From Ferrovibrio sp046297895 (GTDB taxonomy: Bacteria; Pseudomonadota; Alphaproteobacteria; Ferrovibrionales; Ferrovibrionaceae), in NCBI RefSeq assembly GCF_046297895.1, contig NZ_JBKBHC010000005.1:124001-188000 (forward strand): 64,000 nt of DNA, given 5' to 3'. The notes below the pieces were generated by a model, which was not told where the DNA came from, ran no database searches, and saw only the letters and a program-made list of their open reading frames with translations. The translations under genes were made by a program, and so were the position numbers. Of this stretch, positions 26,926 to 33,367 are shown piece after piece. Each line of letters opens with the position of its first letter. Position 1 is the first letter of the stretch.

Positions 26926-28788
26926 GTGCCGCCCTCGCAACCAGCCGATAAGCCGCATGCATCCTCCCTCGGGCTGACATCGGACTTCCTTCATCTGGCC
27001 CGTCCCTACTGGTGCGGCCCAGAACGCTGGACCGCGTGGTTCCTGCTGGTCGCAATCGTCGTGCTGGCTGTGGCGCAGGTTCTGTTGGCCATTCGCCTCA
27101 ATCTCTGGAATGCCGATCTGTTCGATGCCCTGGAGCGGCGTTCGATGGAAGGCTTCATGCAGCAGGTGATCGTGTTCGTCATGATCGTGCTGGGCACGAT
27201 GGCCGTAAATGCCGTACATCTGCATTTGAAGCGCAGGCTGCAACTGGGCTGGCGGGAATGGCTGACGAACCGGCTGGTGAATGAATGGATGCAGGATGGC
27301 CGGCAATTCCGGTTGGCCATGATCCCCGGCAACCACAGCAACCCAGACGGGCGTATCGCCGAGGATATCCGGATCGCGACCGAGGCAGCCGTCGATCTGT
27401 TTCACTCGCTGACCTACTGCCTACTTCTGTTGGTCAGCTTCATCGGCATCCTCTGGGGACTGTCAGGCACGATTCCCCTGCAGGACATAGGGCTGGATTT
27501 CAATCTGCCGGGACACATGGTGTGGCTGGCCTTCCTTTATTCCGGTATCGGCTCGGCGCTCGCCATGTTCATCGGCCGCGCCCTGGTCAGCGCCGCCGAC
27601 CGACGCCAGACCGTGGAGGCCGACCTGCGTTACGCCCTGGGGCGCAGCCGCGAGAATGCCGAAGCGATTGCGATCGCCCACGGAGAAGCCGATGAACGCG
27701 GCTTTCTGCTGCGACTGTTCGCCCCGGTTGCCGTTGCCTGGCAGAAACAAACCGAGGGATTGCGCCGGCTGATCCTGTTCACGTCCGCCTACAGCACGCT
27801 GGCAGCCGTTTTTCCGATCCTGGTCAGCACGCCGCGCTATCTTCTGGGCGAGATCACACTTGGCGGCCTGATGCAGACGGCCCAGGCCTTCCAGCAGGCG
27901 ACTGCCGCGCTTTCCTGGCCAATCGATAATTTCCCCCGACTGGCCGAGTTGCGGGCATCGGCAGAGCGCGTACTCGAACTGCACAAGTCGGTAACGCAAG
28001 CAGAGGGTCGATCCATTACAGACAGGAGCGGACAGAATATTGCTATTGTTCCCTCCGCTTCTGCAGTTCTCACTCTTCACGATGTAACGCTGGCGGAACC
28101 GGACCAGCGCATCCTGGCGACCGGGCTATCGCTTGAAATACAAAAAGGCGAACGTGTTCTCTTTACCGGCGATCAGCATGCCGCCGCCATTCTGTGCAAG
28201 GCAGTGGCCGGTGTATGGCCCTGGGGCAGCGGCCGCATCGAGGTGCCGGCCGAACCGCTGGCATTGCTGCCGCAGCGGCCCTATATGCCGCCTGGCAGCC
28301 TGCGCCATGCCCTGCTCTATCCCGAGGCCCCGGCCGGCGTGAACGATTCTGCGTTGGCCGATATCCTGGGACGTGTCGGCCTTGAATATCTGCTGCCCCA
28401 ACTCGACAATGAATCCGAATGGAGTCAGACCCTGGGGGTGGGCGAGTTGCAGCGCATCGGCTTCGCCCGCCTGCTGCTGCATCGTCCCGCCTGGATCCTG
28501 ATCGACCAGGCAACCGACGGCGTGGACGAGAAATCCGAACTCGCCCTGCTGCATGCTTTGGGCGATTTGCTGCCTGATGCCACGGTCCTGGCAGTGGGGC
28601 ATCACCCCAGCCAGAACGGCTTCTTCACGCGTCATCTGCAGTTACAGCGGTCCGAAGCCGGCATGGTTCTGCTGCAGGAAAAACCGGCGGAGCCGACGAT
28701 GGCCGAGCTGCAAAAGCCAGGCATAAGCATGGCCAATCGCATCGGCCGGCTAATCGACCTGATCCGTGCCGGATTTGGTGAGGGCTGA
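26926..28788 (+). CDS. SbmA/ABC-like membrane protein with a degenerate ATPase domain
   Basis: Protein of 620 residues. Residues about 35-350 hold six or so hydrophobic segments of the SbmA/BacA and ABC_membrane_2 type. The C-terminal domain has the order of an ABC ATPase, but the key motifs are broken: the Walker A region reads GDQHAAAILCKA from Gly415 (no GxxGxGKS), the signature reads LGVGE (503-507), and the Walker B glutamate is Gln528 (LIDQAT). His559 of the switch is kept. The GTG at 26926 is taken as start, with GAGGA 8 bases upstream; the frame runs up into glk. ATP-driven transport is doubtful. The cargo is unknown. Confidence 0.75.
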   Translation: MPPSQPADKPHASSLGLTSDFLHLARPYWCGPERWTAWFLLVAIVVLAVAQVLLAIRLNLWNADLFDALERRSMEGFMQQVIVFVMIVLGTMAVNAVHLHLKRRLQLGWREWLTNRLVNEWMQDGRQFRLAMIPGNHSNPDGRIAEDIRIATEAAVDLFHSLTYCLLLLVSFIGILWGLSGTIPLQDIGLDFNLPGHMVWLAFLYSGIGSALAMFIGRALVSAADRRQTVEADLRYALGRSRENAEAIAIAHGEADERGFLLRLFAPVAVAWQKQTEGLRRLILFTSAYSTLAAVFPILVSTPRYLLGEITLGGLMQTAQAFQQATAALSWPIDNFPRLAELRASAERVLELHKSVTQAEGRSITDRSGQNIAIVPSASAVLTLHDVTLAEPDQRILATGLSLEIQKGERVLFTGDQHAAAILCKAVAGVWPWGSGRIEVPAEPLALLPQRPYMPPGSLRHALLYPEAPAGVNDSALADILGRVGLEYLLPQLDNESEWSQTLGVGELQRIGFARLLLHRPAWILIDQATDGVDEKSELALLHALGDLLPDATVLAVGHHPSQNGFFTRHLQLQRSEAGMVLLQEKPAEPTMAELQKPGISMANRIGRLIDLIRAGFGEG

Positions 28789-28798
28789 TCCAGATCAA
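28785..28798 (+). promoter_or_regulatory. FNR/FixK-type box upstream of the hydrolase-phosphoribosyltransferase pair
   Basis: CTGATCCAGATCAA matches the FNR/FixK consensus TTGAT-N4-ATCAA at all but the first base. Its centre is about 70 bases before the hydrolase start. The TCCAGATCAAGG spacer resembles another such box at 44112. An activator that senses low oxygen could act here. The site overlaps the end of the ABC-like gene. Confidence 0.55.
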
Positions 28799-28860
28799 GG
28801 TGCAAGATCCTGGCTGCCGCTATAAGCGGAACCGACAGTCAACACCGGCGGATAGCGCGG

Positions 28861-29544
28861 ATGACTCAAGGGAGAAAACCGCAGGGGCAGTATTCGGAAG
28901 AATTGGTGGCCATTCCGCCATTTGGCCTGGAGGGGATGCTTGCCCTGCCTGCCGGATGTCGCGCCGTCATCATCTTCGCCCATGGCAGCGGCAGCAGCCG
29001 GCACAGCCCCCGCAACAAACTTGTCGCGGCTGCTTTGCAGCAGGCCTGCTTCGGGACGCTGCTGTTCGACCTGCTTGCAGAGAACGAGGCCACGAGCCGC
29101 GACAACATCTTCGACATCGAACTGCTGGCCGAGCGTCTGACCATGGCCACGCATTGGCTCGGCCTGCGAATGGAGCGCCTGGCACCCCGCATCGGCTATT
29201 TCGGCGCCAGCACCGGTGCGGCTGCCGCATTGGTGGCGGCCGCGCAACCCGATAGCCAGGTCGGCGCCATCGTCAGTCGCGGCGGCCGTCCCGATCTGGC
29301 CGGCGCGGCGCTGTCGCGCGTGACGGCACCGACCCTGCTGATCGTCGGCAGCCTTGATCGCGATGTGCTTGCGCTGAACCGCCAAGCCATGGCGCACATG
29401 CGCTGCCAGACCAGACTGCAGGTCATCCCCGGAGCGACGCACCTGTTTGAGGAGCCAGGGGCAATCGGACATGTAATCGGCCATGCCAGCGTCTGGTTCA
29501 GCCATCATCTCCTGCAAAGCGAGGTCGCGGATGTTTCTGGATAG
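28861..29544 (+). CDS. Alpha/beta hydrolase (dienelactone hydrolase-like)
   Basis: Protein of 227 residues with the alpha/beta-hydrolase fold. The nucleophile elbow is GASTGA (Ser117), followed by a late LDRD acid and a GATHLFEEPG histidine. No signal peptide is present. The first part, AVIIFAHGSGSS, fits the oxyanion-hole strand. The next gene, a phosphoribosyltransferase, overlaps it by 14 bases. These two domains are often fused into a single protein in other bacteria; here they are separate genes. The FNR-like box upstream suggests control by oxygen. The substrate is unknown. Confidence 0.85.
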   Translation: MTQGRKPQGQYSEELVAIPPFGLEGMLALPAGCRAVIIFAHGSGSSRHSPRNKLVAAALQQACFGTLLFDLLAENEATSRDNIFDIELLAERLTMATHWLGLRMERLAPRIGYFGASTGAAAALVAAAQPDSQVGAIVSRGGRPDLAGAALSRVTAPTLLIVGSLDRDVLALNRQAMAHMRCQTRLQVIPGATHLFEEPGAIGHVIGHASVWFSHHLLQSEVADVSG

Positions 29545-30175
29545 GAGCGAGGCAGGAGAGAAGCTGGCAAAATGCCTGCTGGGGTACAAGGATGAGAAGC
29601 CGCTGGTGCTGGCTTTGCCGCGCGGCGGCGTGCCGGTTGCCTTTGAAGTGGCTCAGGCTCTGCAGGCGCCGCTCGATCTGCTGCTGGTCCGCAAGATCGG
29701 GGCACCGCATCATGCCGAGCTTGCCGTGGCCGCCGTCGCCGATGGCAAGGAACCTCGGCTGGTGGTGAACCGCGATGTCGCCGACAGCCTGAAAGTCGAC
29801 GATGAATATCTGCAAGCCGCCGCCAAACGCGAACTCGCTGAGATCGAGCGGCGCCGCCTGCGTTACGCTGTTGGTCAGTCGCATCCCGATGTGAAGGATC
29901 GCACCGTGATCGTTGTGGATGACGGCATCGCGACCGGCGCCACGGCCAAGGCCGCATTGATTCTGCTGCGGGCAGCGCGGCCAAAAACCATTATCCTGGC
30001 GATTCCGGTCGCCGCGCCGTCGACACTGAAAGAATTCGAGAATCTGGCCGACCATGTCGTATGCCTGGAAACGCCTGCGGATTTCTATGCCGTCGGCGCC
30101 CATTACCGCGAATTCCCGCAGATATCGGATGAGCAGGTGATCAAACTGCTGAAATCCGCCATGGCATGGGCCTAG
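29531..30175 (+). CDS. Phosphoribosyltransferase-family protein
   Basis: Protein of 214 residues with the type I PRTase fold. The PRPP-binding motif reads VIVVDDGIATGATAKAAL. It begins with LDRSEAGEKLAKCLLGYK and LALPRGGVPVA, typical of the stand-alone group found with alpha/beta hydrolases, not of purine or pyrimidine salvage enzymes. The ATG at 29531 overlaps the hydrolase by 14 bases. The acceptor is unknown. Control may follow the FNR-like box. Confidence 0.85.
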   Translation: MFLDRSEAGEKLAKCLLGYKDEKPLVLALPRGGVPVAFEVAQALQAPLDLLLVRKIGAPHHAELAVAAVADGKEPRLVVNRDVADSLKVDDEYLQAAAKRELAEIERRRLRYAVGQSHPDVKDRTVIVVDDGIATGATAKAALILLRAARPKTIILAIPVAAPSTLKEFENLADHVVCLETPADFYAVGAHYREFPQISDEQVIKLLKSAMAWA

Positions 30176-30256
30176 ATTCACAGCCTGCGGGCTTGCGCCG
30201 GATGGCCCCTGATCGCATCTTTGATGCCCAGATGACTGTCGACCCGGTGCGATCCG

Positions 30257-31078
30257 ATGCCTGCCACTCCTGACCTTTCCAGCCTGGCTGAGCTGCTGGC
30301 CATCATGGCCAGGCTGCGCGATCCCGATGGCGGCTGCCCCTGGGACCTGGAGCAGACCTTCGCCACCATTGCGCCCTACACGATCGAGGAAGCCTATGAG
30401 GTGGAGGATGCCATCGCCCGCAACGACATGGTCGGCCTGAAGGACGAGCTGGGCGATCTGTTGCTGCAGGTGGTATTCCACAGTCGCATGGCCGAAGAAT
30501 CGGGCCATTTCTCCTTTGCCGACGTGGCTGCCGGCATCAGCGAAAAGATGGTTCGCCGGCATCCACATGTCTTCGGCGATGTTGCCGCCGACCATCCGGA
30601 AACCGTCAGCACGAACTGGGAAAGCATCAAGGCCGCCGAACGCGCTGCCAAGGCCGGAAGTTCGCAGGACAATGTGTCTCCCGTCCTGGCCGGCGTGACG
30701 TCAGGTCTGCCGGCCCTCCTGCGCGCCGTGAAACTACAGAATCGTGCCGCCCGTGTGGGCTTCGACTGGCCCGACAAACGCCCTGTGATCGACAAGATCA
30801 AAGAGGAATTGCAGGAACTGGAGCACGAGATCGAGTCCGGCACCGCGCAGACGACCGCAGAAGAGTTTGGCGATTTTCTCTTTGTGGTCGCCAATCTGGC
30901 GCGCCACCTCAAACTCGATCCCGAAGCGTGTCTGCGCGCTGCCAACCGGAAATTCGAGCGTCGTTTCACGGCGATGGAAAACATCCTGCATGCGGATGGC
31001 AAGCGCCTGGACGACTGCAATCTCGCCACCATGGACGCCGCCTGGGACGAGGCAAAACGGCAGGAAAAAAAGACCTGA
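30257..31078 (+). CDS. mazG: Nucleoside triphosphate pyrophosphohydrolase MazG
   Basis: Protein of 273 residues, the usual two-domain form of MazG, which hydrolyses NTPs to NMPs and pyrophosphate. The first domain has LRDPDGGCPWD, IEEAYEVEDAI and ELGDLLLQVVFHSRMA, with the metal-binding acids. The second domain has a related EFGDFLFVVANLARHL motif. It stands alone behind a short gap from the phosphoribosyltransferase gene and likely has its own promoter. The next 230 bases are noncoding and contain an EcfG-like promoter. Confidence 0.95.
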   Translation: MPATPDLSSLAELLAIMARLRDPDGGCPWDLEQTFATIAPYTIEEAYEVEDAIARNDMVGLKDELGDLLLQVVFHSRMAEESGHFSFADVAAGISEKMVRRHPHVFGDVAADHPETVSTNWESIKAAERAAKAGSSQDNVSPVLAGVTSGLPALLRAVKLQNRAARVGFDWPDKRPVIDKIKEELQELEHEIESGTAQTTAEEFGDFLFVVANLARHLKLDPEACLRAANRKFERRFTAMENILHADGKRLDDCNLATMDAAWDEAKRQEKKT

Positions 31079-31246
31079 CCAACGCCGCGACAGCGGCCGC
31101 ATTTCCGCCACATCCTCGCCCCGGAATGGCCCCGGCATCACCATGCATGGGCCACAACCAGCCACCATCCTCTGAACACCCGCAGGCATGCCGCAGCACG
31201 GCAATGCCGACAGGCTAAGACGTGGAAAGTTCCCGAAAATGATCAG

Positions 31247-31271
31247 GGAACCATAAATGCCGCAGCGGGTT
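31247..31271 (+). promoter_or_regulatory. EcfG-type general stress promoter
   Basis: GGAAC (31247-31251), a 16-base spacer and GGTT (31268-31271) match the EcfG/RpoE2 promoter consensus GGAAC-N16-17-CGTT of Alphaproteobacteria. The -10 element is about 40 bases before the start of a CsbD-like gene, a known type of general stress gene. An inverted repeat (GTTCCC ... GGGAAC) overlaps the -35 element, from about 31229. Confidence 0.6.
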
Positions 31272-31310
31272 TCCCCCACGTCCAACATTTCCAGTCAAAG
31301 GAGAGTTTAT

Positions 31311-31595
31311 ATGCGCAAGATCGCCATCGCCGCCGCTTCTGCTGTTGCCTTGCTGGCTGCCGCTCCGCCGACCGCCGTGTATGCCGCCAGCGGCACCTGG
31401 GATCAGGTGGAAGGCAACTGGAACCAGTTCGCCGGTAAGGTGAAGCAGCGTTGGGGCAAGCTGACCGACAACGACATCACGGTCATCAACGGCAAGCGCC
31501 AGGAACTGGTCGGCAAGATCCAGGAGCGCTACGGCATCGCCAAGAACGAGGCCGAGAAGCAGGTCGAGGAGTGGGAAAAAACCCATTCCAGGTAA
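31311..31595 (+). CDS. CsbD-like protein with signal peptide (exported)
   Basis: Protein of 94 residues. A signal peptide covers about residues 1-25 (AVYA-A). The rest is a CsbD-like helical domain with GNWNQFAGKVKQRWG and VGKIQERYGI. An excellent AAAGGAGAG sequence precedes the ATG at 31311. The neighbouring paralogue has no signal, so one acts outside the inner membrane and the other inside. CsbD proteins are general stress proteins of unknown biochemical role. First gene of a four-gene operon. Confidence 0.85.
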   Translation: MRKIAIAAASAVALLAAAPPTAVYAASGTWDQVEGNWNQFAGKVKQRWGKLTDNDITVINGKRQELVGKIQERYGIAKNEAEKQVEEWEKTHSR

Positions 31596-31639
31596 CCGCA
31601 GCCTTCCATACCTCAGATATGACAAAGGAGATTTCAGTC

Positions 31640-31906
31640 ATGGCCGATACCACCAAGCGCGTCGAAGCGAATGTCAAAGCTGCCCTGCCCTCCTGGGATC
31701 GTATTGCGGGGAACTGGAAACAGTTTTCCGGCAAGGCCCAGGAGCGCTGGGGCGAACTGACCGATGACGACATCGCCGTGATCAAGGGCCGGCGCGAACA
31801 GCTGGTCGGCAAAATCCAGGAACGCTACGGCATCATCACCGATCAGGCCGAGCGGCAGGTGGCCGACTGGTTAAATGACCTTGCCCGCGCCGAGCGCAGT
31901 CACTGA
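31640..31906 (+). CDS. CsbD-family protein (cytoplasmic)
   Basis: Protein of 88 residues of the CsbD family, about 37 of 62 aligned positions identical to the exported paralogue just upstream (my count). It has GNWKQFSGKAQERWG and LVGKIQERYGI, with no signal peptide. The ATG at 31640 is chosen because AAGGAG lies 11 bases before it; an upstream ATG has its own codons overlapping that site. A tandem duplication, followed by gain or loss of the signal, is likely. Confidence 0.85.
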   Translation: MADTTKRVEANVKAALPSWDRIAGNWKQFSGKAQERWGELTDDDIAVIKGRREQLVGKIQERYGIITDQAERQVADWLNDLARAERSH

Positions 31907-31934
31907 ATCCGATCCGGTTCGAGGAGTGAAGATC

Positions 31935-32246
31935 ATGCCACGCATTACACGCCAAGCTAACGCCGCGGCGGCGGAAGCCGATCTGGCCGAACTGCGCGAA
32001 CAGGTATCCGATATCGGCACCCAGCTTGGCGTGCTGATTTCCCGCGCCAAGAAAGATGGCACCGCGCTGGCGGAGGCCGAATTGTCGGAACTGCAAAACC
32101 GCATCCAGTCGCTGGCCGGAGACTGGAAAGACCGGGGGCGCGAAGCCCTTGGCCGCGTCGAGGAAACGGTGAAGGAACATCCGGGCAGCAGTCTGCTGGC
32201 AGCGTTTGCCGCCGGCGCCGCGCTCACGCTGCTGTTGCGGAAATAG
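31935..32246 (+). CDS. DUF883 (ElaB/YqjD-like) membrane-anchored protein
   Basis: Protein of 103 residues: a charged amphipathic region (residues 12-75) and a C-terminal hydrophobic segment (EHPGSSLLAAFAAGAALTLLL). This matches the DUF883 family, whose E. coli members ElaB and YqjD are tail-anchored and bind ribosomes in stress. It starts 28 bases after the CsbD gene. The ATG at 31935 is the best start. Co-occurrence with CsbD genes supports a stress function. Confidence 0.8.
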   Translation: MPRITRQANAAAAEADLAELREQVSDIGTQLGVLISRAKKDGTALAEAELSELQNRIQSLAGDWKDRGREALGRVEETVKEHPGSSLLAAFAAGAALTLLLRK

Positions 32247-32254
32247 TACCGCAC

Positions 32255-32671
32255 ATGCTGGCCACCCTGTTACCTGGCCTGTTGCCAAGACTGCTGCTGG
32301 GTGGGGTGCAGGCGGTTGCATCCCGCCGGCAGCGGCAGCGGATTGCTGTCATGGCCGGTATGCTCAGCATTGCCTGCGCCGCGCTGTTTGCCGCCTTCAT
32401 GCTATTCGGCTGGTCGCTGTTCCTGGCCTACGGCGCCAGCATGATGCCCGCCTGGGCGGCACTGGCGGCCGGTGGCACCCTGATCGGCTTGATCGTCCCG
32501 CTGAGCGGGATCGCCATTTTGATCTGGCAATTCTGGCCCGGCCGCGGCCTGCAGGATGAGATGGACTTGCTGCGGCGCCAGGTCGAGCCCGTGGCGAAAG
32601 AACACCCATTGGCGGCGGTTGGCGTCGCCGCGGGGCTCGGGGTGTTGCTGGCCTCGCTTCTGCGGCGCTAG
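32255..32671 (+). CDS. Small membrane protein, holin-like, DUF883-type tail
   Basis: Protein of 138 residues, with a basic N-terminus, two central hydrophobic segments (about 33-55 and 65-90) and a last one (118-135). The end, EHPLAAVGVAAGLGVLLASLL, is like the tail of DUF883 proteins. It starts 8 bases after the DUF883 gene and ends before a bidirectional terminator, so it closes the CsbD operon. I cannot assign a function; it may be a partner in the inner membrane. Confidence 0.7.
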   Translation: MLATLLPGLLPRLLLGGVQAVASRRQRQRIAVMAGMLSIACAALFAAFMLFGWSLFLAYGASMMPAWAALAAGGTLIGLIVPLSGIAILIWQFWPGRGLQDEMDLLRRQVEPVAKEHPLAAVGVAAGLGVLLASLLRR

Positions 32672-32684
32672 CCCCCGAAAATGG

Positions 32685-32714
32685 AAAAGGCGCAGATCGC
32701 AATCTGCGCCTTTT
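32685..32714. terminator. Bidirectional rho-independent terminator
   Basis: A perfect 13-bp stem (from AAAAGGCGCAGAT to ATCTGCGCCTTTT) with a 4-base loop. Runs of A and T on the two sides make it active in both directions. It lies between the CsbD operon and the leftward ssb gene. Confidence 0.9.
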
Positions 32715-32746
32715 CTGTGTCTGGTTTGCGTGCCGTATTGGGCCGC

Positions 32747-33256
32747 TCAGAACGGAATCTCATCGTCCAGGTCGTCGCGACGCGCGGGCGAACCGCCGCC
32801 GGAAGACCGGCCGCCACTGGAGCCGCCCCCGCCGAATCCACCCGATGACCCGCCGCCGGCATAGTCGTCGCCCCCGCCGTAGGAGCCGCCACCGCCGCCC
32901 TCGCCCCGGCCATCCAGCATGGTCAGCTCGCCGCGGAAGCGCTGCAGCACGATCTCGGTGGTGTATTTCTCCTGGCCATCCTTGTCGGTCCATTTCCGGG
33001 TCTGGAGCGAGCCCTCGATGTAGACCTTGGAGCCCTTTTTCAGGAACTGCTTGGCCACCTTGACCAGATTTTCGTTGAAAATCACGACTCTATGCCATTC
33101 GGTGCGTTCCTTGCGCTCGCCCGAGGCCTTATCGCGCCAGGTTTCCGAGGTGGCAATCGAAAGCTGGGCGATCTCTTCGCCGGACTGCATGCTACGGATC
33201 TCCGGATCGCGCCCTAGATTTCCGACCAGGATCACCTTGTTAACGCTGCCAGCCAT
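32747..33256 (-). CDS. ssb: Single-stranded DNA-binding protein
   Basis: Protein of 169 residues with an N-terminal OB fold (residues 1-110; NKVILVGNLGRDPE, GSLQTRKWTDKDG) and a Gly/Ser-rich, flexible linker with many repeats of GGG. The acidic tip DDEIPF is intact and binds partner proteins. It is divergent from uvrA, a usual arrangement, with a candidate LexA box between them. Confidence 0.97.
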   Translation of the reverse strand: MAGSVNKVILVGNLGRDPEIRSMQSGEEIAQLSIATSETWRDKASGERKERTEWHRVVIFNENLVKVAKQFLKKGSKVYIEGSLQTRKWTDKDGQEKYTTEIVLQRFRGELTMLDGRGEGGGGGSYGGGDDYAGGGSSGGFGGGGSSGGRSSGGGSPARRDDLDDEIPF

Positions 33257-33272
33257 ATCTTAACCCCTATCC

Positions 33273-33287
33273 GTTCACGAAGTGATC
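33273..33287. promoter_or_regulatory. Candidate LexA (SOS) box between ssb and uvrA
   Basis: GTTC-N7-GATC matches the alphaproteobacterial LexA consensus GTTC-N7-GTTC with one mismatch in the second half. It lies in the 111-base divergent region between ssb and uvrA, genes that are SOS-controlled in this class. A better half-site is not seen nearby. Confidence 0.45.
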
Positions 33288-33367
33288 TTATATCATGCGA
33301 ATGGCGTATAGTGAAGAACTGTCCTGAAAAGCGCAATATTCGGCCCCCCACAGACTCGGCGCAAACC

